A stretch of DNA of 64,000 nucleotides from an uncultured Prevotella sp. (GCA_900545525.1 UQZX01000001.1:127583-191582), one strand, 5' to 3'. Positions 1-9,593 are shown, counted from the first letter of the stretch. Notes: a model not told the origin generated them from the sequence alone. A program made the numbers and translations.

Positions 1-1808
1 AGGAAGAACACAACCCAAAACTGTCTTATGCCCCTCTGTCCGCGGTATGCCTGCCAGAAAAGACCTATGAGTCCGAGCAGCAGCGGCAGACAGTAGAACA
101 CGTTGTGACCCTTGTTCTCCTTCAGGTCGTCCGGCAGCAGGCTTTGGTCGCCCAGCCTCATGTTGTCTATGAACGGAATTCCTGTGATCCAGTTGCCATG
201 TTCCAGTTCTCCGTTACCCTGTATGTCGTTCTGCCTTCCGGCGAAGTTCCACATGAAATACCGCCAGTACATGAAGTTGCACTGGTATGAAAGGAAGAAG
301 CGGATGTTCTCCAGTTGCGACGGCATCTTAACCATTATCGTCTCGCCGCAGTTGTCGTATGGCACTTCCGTACCGTCCACGCCGCCCATCCAGCTCTCGT
401 AAGCCTGCGCATGGTCGCTTGAGTGCATGCGCGGGAACAGCATGTTCTGGGCATACACATACTTGTTTCTGTGCCTTACGATGAAGTACGAATCTTTCTC
501 GTTCTCCGATGCCTTTTCCTTGCGCTGATATATCGGTGCGCCCTCTTTCATGCGCGGTATGCAGCGGTTTCCCTCTATGTCGAGCTGCACCTGCGATGTG
601 TATGCCTGCCCGTATAGCAGCGGGCTGTCGCCATACTGGTCGCGGCTGAGGTAGCTGCCCAGCGTGAATATGTCTTCAGGAGAGTTCTGGTCCATCGGCG
701 TGTTTGCCGAAGAGCGTATCACTATGAGTGCGTAGCTCGAGTAACCTATCATCAGCATGAGCATGCAAAGCAGCACGGTGTTCTTCATGCGCGCGCTTAC
801 AAGAGCAACCTTAGCCCTCTTGAAGTTCAGCACAAACCACAGTGCGGCGAGCACCACGATACCTGTCAATGCCGCCGTCCAGCCGTGACCCACGAACGGT
901 ACGCCGAGCATTGCCACGGCAATGAGGAAAGACACGTTGCTGCGCTTTGTGCTGCGGTCGGTATAGCTCTCGTATATGGCCCATATTACGGCACTCACAA
1001 GCAGTATGATGTATATAATCTCACCTGTGTTGAACGGGCATCCGAGCGTGTTGACGAAGAACAGCTCGAACCAGCCGCCTACGGTGATGATGCCCGGAAC
1101 GACACCATATAATATGCCGGCAACGATGGCGAACGACACGGCGAGGGCAATGAGCGAGCCTTTGAGGTCGGCATCTGGGAACTTGCGGTAGTAGTAGACC
1201 AGCACGATTGCGGGTACACAAAGCAGGTTCAGCAGGTGTACGCCGATGCTGAGTCCCGTCATATACATTATTAATATAAGCCAACGGTCGCTGTGCGGTT
1301 CGTCGGCATGGTCCTCCCACTTGAGTATCAGCCAAAACACCACGGCGGTGAAAGCCGACGAGTAGGCGTAAACCTCACCCTCGACGGCGCTGAACCAGAA
1401 TGTGTCGCTGAACGTATATATCAGTGCGCCCACCATTCCGCTCGCCTCTATGGCAATCATCTTTGACAGGCTTAGGTCGTCCCAGTCTTTCAGTATCAGC
1501 TTGCGCGTCAGGTGAGTGATGCTCCAGAACAGGAACAATATGCACGTGGCGCTGAGCAGGGCACTCATCATGTTTACCATGAGGGCAACCTGTGAGGGGT
1601 CGCTTGCGAACTGTGAGAAGAGATTAGCCGTCAGCATGAAGAACGGCGCGCCGGGCGGGTGACCTATTTCGAGTTTATATCCAGTGACGATAAACTCCGG
1701 GCAGTCCCAAAAACTGGCAGTGGGTTCAACCGTGCTACAATATACAAAGGCAGCGATAAAGAACGCCAGCCAGCCCAGTATATTGTCCACTAACTTAAAT
1801 TGTTTCAT
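1..1808 (-). CDS. DUF2723 family multi-pass membrane protein (partial, C-terminus off the window)
   Basis: From the ATG at 1808 an open frame runs leftwards without a stop to the window edge (602 full codons). The N-terminus has a first membrane helix and then the motifs EPTASFWDCPEFI and LEIGHPPGAPFFML, followed by alternating hydrophobic segments. This is the N-terminal signature of Bacteroidota DUF2723 proteins, which resemble GT-C glycosyltransferases and are usually about 1000 residues or more, so a large part is missing here. The acidic residues of WDCPEF lie in the first exported loop, where GT-C enzymes keep catalytic residues. A role in transferring a lipid-linked sugar is inferred from the family. 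A TATCTTTG -7 box on the minus strand at 1844-1851 lies about 36 bp before the start. Confidence 0.85.
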   Translation of the reverse strand, partial: MKQFKLVDNILGWLAFFIAAFVYCSTVEPTASFWDCPEFIVTGYKLEIGHPPGAPFFMLTANLFSQFASDPSQVALMVNMMSALLSATCILFLFWSITHLTRKLILKDWDDLSLSKMIAIEASGMVGALIYTFSDTFWFSAVEGEVYAYSSAFTAVVFWLILKWEDHADEPHSDRWLILIMYMTGLSIGVHLLNLLCVPAIVLVYYYRKFPDADLKGSLIALAVSFAIVAGILYGVVPGIITVGGWFELFFVNTLGCPFNTGEIIYIILLVSAVIWAIYESYTDRSTKRSNVSFLIAVAMLGVPFVGHGWTAALTGIVVLAALWFVLNFKRAKVALVSARMKNTVLLCMLMLMIGYSSYALIVIRSSANTPMDQNSPEDIFTLGSYLSRDQYGDSPLLYGQAYTSQVQLDIEGNRCIPRMKEGAPIYQRKEKASENEKDSYFIVRHRNKYVYAQNMLFPRMHSSDHAQAYESWMGGVDGTEVPYDNCGETIMVKMPSQLENIRFFLSYQCNFMYWRYFMWNFAGRQNDIQGNGELEHGNWITGIPFIDNMRLGDQSLLPDDLKENKGHNVFYCLPLLLGLIGLFWQAYRGQRGIRQFWVVFF

Positions 1809-1843
1809 TTACAGATAATGTGATTATTATAAATTTTAGGTTA

Positions 1844-1851
1844 CAAAGATA
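1844..1851 (-). promoter_or_regulatory. -7 promoter element for the DUF2723 gene
   Basis: The minus strand reads TATCTTTG, matching the Bacteroidota -7 consensus TAnnTTTG, at a suitable distance from the ATG at 1808. No good -33 element is visible 18-20 bp upstream, so the call rests on the -7 box alone. Confidence 0.5.
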
Positions 1852-1952
1852 CAAAGTTTGAGTGTGTTTGAGGGTTATTTATTATTCTTTAACGCAACTT
1901 TGCGGCAGGGCAGGGGAGCATCCGTACAGACAGGGATTTACGCCTGCATTCC

Positions 1953-2062
1953 GAAAGGTGACCTTTTGCGTTGTAAAAGGGCACCTTTCAGCCTCTGAAA
2001 CACGGCATTTCAGACGCTAAAAGGGCACCTTTTGGAAGTCAAAAGGTAATATATTGAAAATC
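1953..2062. repeat. 22-bp periodic degenerate array 1 (five units)
   Basis: Five consecutive units of exactly 22 bp begin at 1953, 1975, 1997, 2019 and 2041. Most start aaaa or gaaa, carry a short GC core (such as GGGCACC or GGTGACC) and a TTT run at about positions 12-14, and end in an 8-nt linker. The array fills the gap between the DUF2723 start and the YqaA-like gene's stop. Four similar arrays lie elsewhere in the window. Confidence 0.75.
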
Positions 2063-2078
2063 AAAGTGTTATGAAACG

Positions 2079-2534
2079 CTATGAAGCAAGCAGGCTTGCA
2101 CCGTAGACAAGCAGAACATACCGCAGGAATTTTCCTATTGCCATGCTTGTTGTTGATATCACAATGTTTGCCCTCATAAGTCCTAAAAGTATCGTTATGG
2201 CACTGCCCAGCACGGGAAGAAATGCAAAGAAGCCCATCCACGCACCGTGTCCCGCCATGAACCGCTGCGCCTTGTCCAAGTCCTTTTTCTTTACATGAAG
2301 ATACTTTTCAATCCAGTCGAGCCGCCCCATCCTGCCCACTCCGTAGTTGAAAAGTCCTCCGAGAACGTTGCCCGCCGTACCGTATAAAATCAGTCCCCAC
2401 GGGTCAAGTCCCGTGGCAAGCAGTCCCAGCATCACCGCCTCGCTGCTGAACGGCAGGAAACTGCCTGCAAGGAATGCCGATGCCAGCATGCCGATGTATC
2501 CGTATTCGGTGAGAAATGATATTATTATATCCAT
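2079..2534 (-). CDS. YqaA/DedA-like small membrane protein
   Basis: This is a 151-residue polytopic membrane protein. After MDIIISFLTEYGYIGM comes a hydrophobic stretch with the FLPFSSEAV motif, then GNVLGGLFNYGVGR, typical of YqaA-type members of the SNARE-associated/DedA superfamily. A glycine-rich FLPVLGSAITILLG segment follows near residue 105, with a final C-terminal membrane helix. DedA relatives act in lipid scrambling or membrane homeostasis; the substrate here is unknown. Its start overlaps the end of the upstream membrane-protein gene by 10 bp, so the two are probably translated from one message. The stop lies just beside the 22-bp array. Confidence 0.8.
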   Translation of the reverse strand: MDIIISFLTEYGYIGMLASAFLAGSFLPFSSEAVMLGLLATGLDPWGLILYGTAGNVLGGLFNYGVGRMGRLDWIEKYLHVKKKDLDKAQRFMAGHGAWMGFFAFLPVLGSAITILLGLMRANIVISTTSMAIGKFLRYVLLVYGASLLAS

Positions 2535-3457
2535 ATATTATATGCCGTGAGTGCAAGTATTGCCATTGTGATTGTGCAGAATGCGATGTTCGTGAGGCGC
2601 GTTCCCGTGAGTGCAATGAAGTGTGCCGCCAGTGGTGCAGTGTTCACTATAATCAGCGGCAGCAGCATGTCGGTGTGCTGTGGCTGCAATATGACGGAGG
2701 CAATGGTTATGAGGTTCATTATGATGAATGTCTCGTATATGGTCCTTGTGCGTATCTTGTCGCCGTAGCTGTTGCGCATGTAGTGTATAATGCCCGTGAA
2801 GGCAAGCAGCAGTACCAGTGCCAGCGTGGCGAGCCTTTTCGTGTCGGGCAGCGCGTAAAGCGACATCGGACTGAACACGGCGATGCCGGCAAAATGGCTT
2901 ATGAGCCTGTCCGGACTTCCCGTCAGCAGGCAGTAGCCTGCCATGAACCAGTATGGCGTGACAAGTCCCAGCACCGATGCCCAGAATGTTTTCGGGTTAA
3001 AGACCATCAGCTTGCCTGCCATTATGATCCACAACACCGGTACAAGAAACAGTATATGTATGAAGAAGATGCTTGCCAGTCCTATGAAAAGGAACGCATA
3101 GAACATCCGTCCCCTGGCGTTCTTGTCCTGATAGCATGAGAAAAAAGCAAGGTAGAACACCGTCATGCACATCTGCACGGCAAAGGGTTCGTACCTGTCA
3201 AAAAGAAAAGCCGCCATGGCGGTGAGCACGAGGAACGTGCACGACACCATGCGGCTGTATATACGTATCAGCGAGTTGTGGTTGTTGAGCATCATCATCA
3301 TAAACGCAGATGCTGCAAAGAGCGCAAACTGTATGTACATTCCGTTGCCTGCCAGTCCTCCGGCAAGCCATGCCAGCGTTGCGTATATTGCCGTTACGGG
3401 CAGTGCAAAACGGCTTTCTGCCACTTTGTTTTGCAGTCTTTTCCTTATCACAGCCAA
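2525..3457 (-). CDS. Multi-pass membrane protein of unknown function
   Basis: The 310-residue protein is dominated by about ten hydrophobic segments, starting with YATLAWLAGGLAGNGMYIQFALF after a short basic N-terminus. Short motifs such as FSCYQDKNARGRMFYAFLF and GSPDRLISHFAG separate the helices. Similar proteins of about 300 residues with ten membrane spans are common in Bacteroidota near purine and envelope genes and carry only DUF names; I did not identify the family securely. It overlaps the YqaA-like gene downstream by 10 bp, and purD lies 59 bp upstream, so one transcript from purD onward is plausible. No catalytic motif was recognised. Confidence 0.7.
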   Translation of the reverse strand: MAVIRKRLQNKVAESRFALPVTAIYATLAWLAGGLAGNGMYIQFALFAASAFMMMMLNNHNSLIRIYSRMVSCTFLVLTAMAAFLFDRYEPFAVQMCMTVFYLAFFSCYQDKNARGRMFYAFLFIGLASIFFIHILFLVPVLWIIMAGKLMVFNPKTFWASVLGLVTPYWFMAGYCLLTGSPDRLISHFAGIAVFSPMSLYALPDTKRLATLALVLLLAFTGIIHYMRNSYGDKIRTRTIYETFIIMNLITIASVILQPQHTDMLLPLIIVNTAPLAAHFIALTGTRLTNIAFCTITMAILALTAYNIWI

Positions 3458-3516
3458 ACTCCTTCTGTACTTTCTTCTTACGTTCAGTTATCTTTTATTC
3501 TTCTTTTTGCGTGCGG

Positions 3517-4785
3517 TCAGAGGTCGGCACCGATGTCCGAGCGGAAGTACTTGTCCTTGAACTGTATCTTCTGTGCCTCGGAGAAAGACTTCTGCAGTGC
3601 CTCTTCCTTGTCCTTTCCATACGAGCTTACTGCTATCACGCGTCCTCCCGCCGTTACGACCGTGCCGTCTTTCACAGCTGTTCCGCTGTGGAACACGATG
3701 CTGCCGTCCACGTCTTCGATGCCGCTTATCGGATATCCCTTTACATATTCCTGCGGATAGCCTCCGCTCACGAGCATCACGCACACTGCCGCGCGCTCGT
3801 CAAATACAATCTCGCGCTTGTCGAGGTCGCCTTTCGCAACACCCTCGAACAGGTCTACGATGTCGCTTTTCAGGCGCAGCATCACGCTCTCCGTCTCCGG
3901 GTCGCCCATCCGGCAGTTGTATTCTATCACCATAGGCTCGCCTTCCACGTTTATAAGTCCGAAGAATATGAAGCCTTTATAGTCTATTCCCTCTTCGGCA
4001 AGACCGTCTACCGTCGGACGTATGATGCGTTCCTCCACCTTTTTCATCCACTCCCCTGTTGCGAAGGGGACGGGGGTCACGCTGCCCATGCCGCCCGTGT
4101 TCAGACCGGTGTCGTGCTCGCCGATGCGCTTGTAGTCCTTTGCCTCCGGCAAAATCTTGTAGTTCTTTCCGTCTGTAAGTACGAAAACGGAGCATTCGAT
4201 GCCGCTTAGGAACTCCTCGATTACGACGTTTGCCGAGGCGTTGCCGAACATTCCGCCGAGCATCTCCCTAAGTTCTTTCTTCGCTTCTTCGAGCGTCGGC
4301 AATATCAGTACTCCCTTGCCGGCGCACAGTCCGTCGGCTTTCAGCACGTATGGAGCCTTCATCGTTTCGAGGAAAGCCAGTCCCTCGTCGATGTTCGTGC
4401 CGTTGAAGGTGCGGTATTTAGCCGTCGGTATGTTGTGCCTTTCCATGAAACTTTTGGCAAAGTCCTTGCTTCCTTCGAGCACGGCACCCTGCTTGGACGG
4501 TCCTATTACAGGCACTTTTGCCGTACGCGGGTCGTCGCGGAAATTGTCGTAGATACCTTTTACCAGCGGGTCTTCAGGTCCCACGACAACCATGTCGATG
4601 CCTTTTTCCACTGCGAAGTCTTTCAGCTTGTCGAAATCGTCGGCTTTTATTGCCACGTTTTCGCCTGCATCCGCTGTTCCGGCATTACCCGGGGCAATGT
4701 ACAGCTTTTCCACTCTCTCGCTCTGCGCAATCTTCCATGCAAGTGCATGTTCACGTCCGCCGCTTCCTAACAATAATATTTTCAT
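3517..4785 (-). CDS. purD: Phosphoribosylamine--glycine ligase
   Basis: GAR synthetase catalyses the second step of purine synthesis: phosphoribosylamine + glycine + ATP gives GAR + ADP + Pi, in the cytoplasm. The 422-residue length is normal. The N-terminus MKILLLGSGGREHALAWK is diagnostic. The ATP-grasp region contains YVLKADGLCAGKGV and the hallmark NTGGMGSVTP, followed by GLINVEGEPMVIEYNCRMGDPET with the metal-binding residues, and a C-terminal beta-sandwich domain with VSGGYPQEY. The ATG is the first in frame. The next gene upstream is the peptidase at 4871; the 85-bp gap shows no clear promoter. Confidence 0.98.
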   Translation of the reverse strand: MKILLLGSGGREHALAWKIAQSERVEKLYIAPGNAGTADAGENVAIKADDFDKLKDFAVEKGIDMVVVGPEDPLVKGIYDNFRDDPRTAKVPVIGPSKQGAVLEGSKDFAKSFMERHNIPTAKYRTFNGTNIDEGLAFLETMKAPYVLKADGLCAGKGVLILPTLEEAKKELREMLGGMFGNASANVVIEEFLSGIECSVFVLTDGKNYKILPEAKDYKRIGEHDTGLNTGGMGSVTPVPFATGEWMKKVEERIIRPTVDGLAEEGIDYKGFIFFGLINVEGEPMVIEYNCRMGDPETESVMLRLKSDIVDLFEGVAKGDLDKREIVFDERAAVCVMLVSGGYPQEYVKGYPISGIEDVDGSIVFHSGTAVKDGTVVTAGGRVIAVSSYGKDKEEALQKSFSEAQKIQFKDKYFRSDIGADL

Positions 4786-4870
4786 ACTGTAAACTGGCTC
4801 TTTTTATAGTTTATTATATTCCTCTTTATTAGTCTGTCTGCCGCCTTTTGCCTCCCGGTCTGTACGGCTC

Positions 4871-7087
4871 TTATTTGAGATAGTCCTCGAAATACTGCGT
4901 TATACGCTCATGCAGGTGCACGCTCTTGTGTCCCGCCATGTTGTGACCCTCGCCCGGATAGACGAAGAAATCCGGCTGAGTGCCTGCTTCCGTGCATGCG
5001 TTGATAAACTGCAGGGCATGCTGCGGGACGACGGTCGGGTCGTTCATGCCGATAATTATCTGCAACTTGCCTTTCAGGTCCTTTGCTTTTGCAAGCAGGG
5101 ATGTCTGCTCATATCCCTCGGGGTTGCTCTCCGGTGTGTCCATATACCGTTCGCCGTACATCACCTCGTACCATTTCCAGTCGATGACAGGACCTCCTGC
5201 CACTCCAACCTTAAACACATCGGGGTAATTAGTCATAAGTGATATAGTCATGAAGCCGCCGTAGCTCCAGCCGTGCACGCCCATACGGTCTGCGTCAACG
5301 TATGGAAGTGACTTGAGGAACTCCACACCTTTCATCTGGTCTTTCATCTCCTCCTGTCCCAAATGGCGGAATGTAGCCTGCTCGAAGGCAAGTCCGCGGT
5401 TTTCGCTACCCCTGTTGTCGAGGATAAACAGCAGGTATCCCTTCTGTGCCATGTACGTCTCCCAGGAACGGCTCATGTAGTGCCAGCTTGCCTCAACGTT
5501 GTGTGCGTGGGGACCGCCGTACACGTATATTACGGTAGGATATTTCTTCTTGGGGTCAAAGCCTATGGGCTTTACCATGCGGTAATAGAGGTCCGTTGTG
5601 CCGTCGGCAGCCTTTATCGTTCCGCATGAGTACTCCGGAACGTTGTATCCCGTCCACGGGTCGGGTGCGCTGAATATCATGTTGCGCTTTGCCGTGCCGG
5701 TGTTTATAATCTCGATGTTGCGCGGTACGTCCGGTTCCGAATACTTGTCACACAGCAAGGTGCCGTTTTCTGACAGTATACCGTAGTGAACTCCCTTCCC
5801 GTTGTCAAGCTGTGTCCTTTTCCCTGTTGCCGTATTGACAGCAAACAGGTTGCTCTGTATCGGACTTAGTTCGTTGGACCGCACTATCACAGATTTCCTC
5901 TTGCTGTTCAGCCCGATAAGTTCCTGAATGACAAAACTGCCCTTTGTGAGCTGCATAGACGACAGCTGCTCCTTGTATGACACGCCTGCTGCCGTCTGTC
6001 TCTTCTCCGGATAGACGCGTTTGTGCGTGTCGAACAAATAAAGATGATTGAAGCCGTCGCGCTGGCTTTGAAGTATGAACTTGCCGTTGTCCCACGGCAG
6101 GAACGTCAGAGGGTTTGACGGCTCCACGTATTTGTCGCTCCATTCCTCGTATATCACCCCTGTCTTGTCGCCCGTCTCCGCGTTGTAGCATGCCAGTTGC
6201 ATGTGGTTTTGGTCGCGGTTAAGCTCCTGCATGTATATTGTCTTTGAGTCCGGACTCCACGTTATGTTGGTAAAATAGCGGTCGGTCGGGTCACCTGCCT
6301 TGAGATATACTGTCTTTCCGGACGCCATGTCATATACCCCTACGGTTACCTTATGGCTTGTCATGCCTGCCATGGGGTATTTGTCCGGCTCGTATTCTGC
6401 CGCCCTTGTGAATGTATTCACTTGCGGATAGTCGGTCACCATGCTCTGGTCCATGCGGTAGAATGCCAGTCTGTTGCCCTCCTTGTTCCAGAACGTTCCG
6501 CCCGTTATACCGAACTCATTGCGGTGCACCGCCTGACCGTATACAATCTCGCGGCTGCCGTCTGTAGACAGCTGTATGGTCTTTCCTGTGGCATCGGTGA
6601 CGAACAACTGGTTGTCCCTGACAAACGCCACGGCTCTTGAAACGCTGTTCCAGTCGGCATTGGTCTCGCCCTCACATGCCTGCCGCCAAACCGTCTTGCC
6701 TGCCTTGAAGTCGATGAGCATGCGTTCCTTACGGTTGTTTACCAGTACGAGGGGCTTGTCCGCATAAGGAAATCTTACGCCGTAAAGACTGCGTATCTTT
6801 GTCTTTTCGTCTGTTCCAGCCCATTTGTTGATGTCTTCCGTGCCGAACAGTGCCGTTTCCTTTCCGTTGTCCGTGTTTATCAGCGAGCATGTCTCGGCGT
6901 CGCGCCGCACCAGTTTGTCACCCCACCATGTGGTGTATATGTTTTTAGGCGACATGTTATGATAGTTCGTTCCGCCATAGTTCAAGTCCTCAAGCGTGAA
7001 CTCCTTACCCTGTGCCATGCCCGCAACCGTTGTCAGTATCATCATTGCCAGTGTCGCAACTCTTCTTCCAAAGAGTCCTTTTATCAT
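4871..7087 (-). CDS. Secreted prolyl dipeptidyl peptidase IV (peptidase family S9)
   Basis: The 738-residue protein has a signal peptide ending near AGMAQG, an eight-bladed beta-propeller (DPPIV N-terminal domain, about residues 40-500) and a C-terminal alpha/beta hydrolase domain. The catalytic serine is S608 in GWSYGGF, the aspartate D683 in GMNDPTVVP and the histidine H715 in GEGHNM. DPPIV removes X-Pro or X-Ala dipeptides and serves peptide feeding in the periplasm or at the surface. I chose the ATG at 7087, one base past the upstream methyltransferase's stop, because AAAGGA lies just before it and the signal peptide starts there. A longer frame exists but would lie inside the upstream gene and hide the signal peptide. 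Confidence 0.93.
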   Translation of the reverse strand: MIKGLFGRRVATLAMMILTTVAGMAQGKEFTLEDLNYGGTNYHNMSPKNIYTTWWGDKLVRRDAETCSLINTDNGKETALFGTEDINKWAGTDEKTKIRSLYGVRFPYADKPLVLVNNRKERMLIDFKAGKTVWRQACEGETNADWNSVSRAVAFVRDNQLFVTDATGKTIQLSTDGSREIVYGQAVHRNEFGITGGTFWNKEGNRLAFYRMDQSMVTDYPQVNTFTRAAEYEPDKYPMAGMTSHKVTVGVYDMASGKTVYLKAGDPTDRYFTNITWSPDSKTIYMQELNRDQNHMQLACYNAETGDKTGVIYEEWSDKYVEPSNPLTFLPWDNGKFILQSQRDGFNHLYLFDTHKRVYPEKRQTAAGVSYKEQLSSMQLTKGSFVIQELIGLNSKRKSVIVRSNELSPIQSNLFAVNTATGKRTQLDNGKGVHYGILSENGTLLCDKYSEPDVPRNIEIINTGTAKRNMIFSAPDPWTGYNVPEYSCGTIKAADGTTDLYYRMVKPIGFDPKKKYPTVIYVYGGPHAHNVEASWHYMSRSWETYMAQKGYLLFILDNRGSENRGLAFEQATFRHLGQEEMKDQMKGVEFLKSLPYVDADRMGVHGWSYGGFMTISLMTNYPDVFKVGVAGGPVIDWKWYEVMYGERYMDTPESNPEGYEQTSLLAKAKDLKGKLQIIIGMNDPTVVPQHALQFINACTEAGTQPDFFVYPGEGHNMAGHKSVHLHERITQYFEDYLK

Positions 7088-7088
7088 G

Positions 7089-8573
7089 TCAGTCCTTTCC
7101 ATTGTTGTACCTTTTCCCTTTCTTGCCGAAGTCTCTTCCGCCTTTTCTTGCACCTTTATCAAAGCCTCTGCCCTTGTCGTCGCGGCGGCGTTCCCTGCCG
7201 TTGTGCTCCTCGCGCCAGTCGCGGTTGCGCTCTGCCTTGCGGCTGGAGCGTTCCTTGCGGCCTGTCTCTTCAAACTTGTGTGTATGGAACTTGAACGACC
7301 TTATGTCGCCTTCCTCGTTTTCAGCCTCCTCTTCAAGACGTCTCTTGAATTCCCTGTTTTTCTTGAAGCGTCCCTTTTCTGCCATGGCTTTTTTCTCTTC
7401 TTCGGTCTTGAGAACATTCCCGCTGCCGCGGAAGTCCTTCAGTTTTCCATCGAACATCTGGTACTTTCTGAACTCACATTCCAACGAACCGTTGTACAGC
7501 GGTATCTTTATGGACGGGCGGAGTCCTATCTGGTCGAAGCACTCCTGACGGTAGCTGAGCACCCATGCCTCGTTGTTCTTGAACTGGTGTTTCAGCGTTT
7601 CGCCTATCATCTTGTATGTTCCGAGCAGGTTGGGAGTGGATATGCGCTCGCCGTAGGGCGGGTTTGTAATCATTATAGATTTGTCCTCGGGCTGCTTGAA
7701 GTCCTTGAAGTCAGCGTTCTCCACTGTTATTATGCTTGACATTCCCGCCGCTTTCACGTTCATCCGTGCCGTGTTTACAGCCTTCATGTCAATGTCGTAT
7801 CCGTAGATGTGGTGCTTGAACTCGCGTTCCTGTGAGTCATCGTTGTATATACTGTCGAACAAATCGCGGTCGAAGTCGTTCCATTTCTCGAACGCATACT
7901 CCTTCCGGAACACTCCCGGGGCAATGTTCTGTGCAATGAGTGCCGCTTCTACCAGCAACGTTCCCGAGCCGCACATCGGGTCTATGAAGTCTGTGTCGCC
8001 CTTCCAGCCGCTCATCAGTATCATGCCGGCTGCCAGAACCTCATTCAGCGGAGCCTCTACCGACTCCTGACGGTAGCCCCTGCGGTGAAGGCTTTCGCCG
8101 CTCGAGTCGAGCGACAAGGTGCATTTGTCCTCCGCAATGTGTATGTGAAGCCTTATGTCGGGATTTGTCACGGATATGTTGGGACGCTGTCCCGTCTTCT
8201 CGCGGAACTGGTCCACAATGGCATCCTTGACCTTGTATGCCACGAACTTGGAGTGGCGGAACTCCTCGGAGAACACTACGGCGTCTACGGCAAATGTCTT
8301 GCTGTTGTCCAAAAACTCGCTCCAGTCTATCTTTTTAATCTCCTCATACACCTCATCGGCACTTTCCGCCTTGAAGTGTTTGATTGGTTTCAGAATTTTA
8401 ATTGCCGTGTGCAGCTGGAAGTTTGCGCGGTACATAGTTTCCTTGTTGCCGCTGAACGACACCATGCGGCGTCCTGTCTGCACGTTGTTAGCCCCCATTT
8501 GTGTCAGCTCCTGAGCCAAAACCGGTTCCAGACCCATGAATGTCTTGGCGATGAGTTCAAATTCCTGTTCCAT
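7089..8573 (-). CDS. THUMP-domain rRNA (guanine-N2) methyltransferase, RlmL/RlmKL N-half type
   Basis: This 494-residue protein has an N-terminal ferredoxin-like/THUMP region (about 1-160). A class I SAM methyltransferase fold follows, with DFIDPMCGSGTLLVEAAL as the SAM-binding motif and the catalytic MITNPPYGER characteristic of N2-guanine methylation. The family modifies 23S rRNA (G2445 in E. coli). The last 80 or so residues form a highly basic low-complexity tail rich in K, R, G and E, probably an RNA-binding extension; such tails are common in Bacteroidota RNA enzymes. It ends one base before the DPPIV start, so the genes are likely co-transcribed. Confidence 0.92.
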   Translation of the reverse strand: MEQEFELIAKTFMGLEPVLAQELTQMGANNVQTGRRMVSFSGNKETMYRANFQLHTAIKILKPIKHFKAESADEVYEEIKKIDWSEFLDNSKTFAVDAVVFSEEFRHSKFVAYKVKDAIVDQFREKTGQRPNISVTNPDIRLHIHIAEDKCTLSLDSSGESLHRRGYRQESVEAPLNEVLAAGMILMSGWKGDTDFIDPMCGSGTLLVEAALIAQNIAPGVFRKEYAFEKWNDFDRDLFDSIYNDDSQEREFKHHIYGYDIDMKAVNTARMNVKAAGMSSIITVENADFKDFKQPEDKSIMITNPPYGERISTPNLLGTYKMIGETLKHQFKNNEAWVLSYRQECFDQIGLRPSIKIPLYNGSLECEFRKYQMFDGKLKDFRGSGNVLKTEEEKKAMAEKGRFKKNREFKRRLEEEAENEEGDIRSFKFHTHKFEETGRKERSSRKAERNRDWREEHNGRERRRDDKGRGFDKGARKGGRDFGKKGKRYNNGKD

Positions 8574-8638
8574 TATTTATATTGATGTTATTCTTTTCTT
8601 GTTGTCCGTATGCGCCCTGCGGGGCAGCTTCCTTTTAC

Positions 8639-9535
8639 CTATGCCTTCTTGTATTTCCTTGTCTCAGGCTCCATGTCTTCCGTCACCCAGATGTTTGCCC
8701 CCACCACACAGTCGTGTCCGATGGTTATCCGTCCGAGTATAGTGGCGTTTGAATATACTATCACGTTGTCTTCTATTATCGGGTGCCGGGCTATGCCCTT
8801 GATAGGGTTGCCGTTTTCGTCGAGCGGAAAGCTCTTTGCCCCGAGCGTCACTCCCTGATACAGTTTCACGTTGTTGCCGATGATACACGTTGCCCCTATC
8901 ACCACGCCCGTTCCGTGGTCGATGGTGAAGTGGTGCCCTATTTGTGCCCCGGGATGTATGTCTATGCCCGTTTCCGAGTGTGCCATCTCCGTCATCATGC
9001 GCGGTATGAGAGGCACGCCGAGCACCTTCAGCTCGTGGGCGATGCGGTAGTTCGTAAGAGCCTTTATCACCGGATAGCACGATATAATCTCCCCGACACC
9101 CTCGGCAGCCGGATCTCCGTAGTATGCAGCCTCCACGTCGGTGGCGAGCGTGGCGCGTATTTCAGGGAGCCTTTCTACCAGTTGCGCCGCCAGTTGCTCC
9201 GATTCACTCTGTCTCCGGGCAAGCTTTTCATACGTCTCTTCCCTGCATTCGTCGGCAAAGCACAGTCCTGCCATAATCTGGTCGGTAAGCAGCTTGTGCA
9301 GCCGTTCCACGTTTACGCCGATGTGATATTTGATGGTTTTGATGTTTACGGACGACATTCCGTAGTATCCCGGAAACAAAATAGAACGCGACAGTTCTAT
9401 TATTTCTTGCAGAGCCTTTGCAGACGGCAGGGGATTGCCGTCCCTGTGCTGATGAAAAATGCCTTTTAGCGATTCTTCCCTTGACAGCTTTTCCGTTGTC
9501 AGGGTCAGAATGGCGGTAGAGTGGTCAGTGCTCAT
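8639..9535 (-). CDS. cysE: Serine O-acetyltransferase
   Basis: This enzyme transfers acetyl from acetyl-CoA to L-serine, the first step of cysteine synthesis. The 298-residue protein has an N-terminal helical domain and a C-terminal left-handed beta-helix of hexapeptide repeats. Diagnostic pieces are GIDIHPGAQIGHHFTIDHGT (catalytic Asp/His region), GVVIGATCIIGNNVKLYQG and GRITIGHDCVVGANIWV. The length fits the longer Bacteroidota type. It has a good promoter of its own: on the minus strand TTTG (9590-9593), 20 bp, then TAATTTTG (9562-9569). Confidence 0.95.
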   Translation of the reverse strand: MSTDHSTAILTLTTEKLSREESLKGIFHQHRDGNPLPSAKALQEIIELSRSILFPGYYGMSSVNIKTIKYHIGVNVERLHKLLTDQIMAGLCFADECREETYEKLARRQSESEQLAAQLVERLPEIRATLATDVEAAYYGDPAAEGVGEIISCYPVIKALTNYRIAHELKVLGVPLIPRMMTEMAHSETGIDIHPGAQIGHHFTIDHGTGVVIGATCIIGNNVKLYQGVTLGAKSFPLDENGNPIKGIARHPIIEDNVIVYSNATILGRITIGHDCVVGANIWVTEDMEPETRKYKKA

Positions 9536-9561
9536 TTACTTGTGTCTCAATCTTTATGGTG

Positions 9562-9593
9562 CAAAATTACGTCATTTATGGTTAACTGCCAAA
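9562..9593 (-). promoter_or_regulatory. Promoter of cysE
   Basis: On the minus strand a -33 TTTG (9590-9593) and a -7 TAATTTTG (9562-9569) are separated by 20 bp, an almost ideal Bacteroidota promoter. The start of transcription would fall near 9555, about 20 bp before the ATG at 9535. Confidence 0.8.

Noticed and set aside
4871..7273. Longer start for the DPPIV gene (800 residues)
   Set aside because: The extra 62 residues overlap the methyltransferase gene, are Ala/Thr/Arg-rich low-complexity sequence, and would bury the signal peptide.
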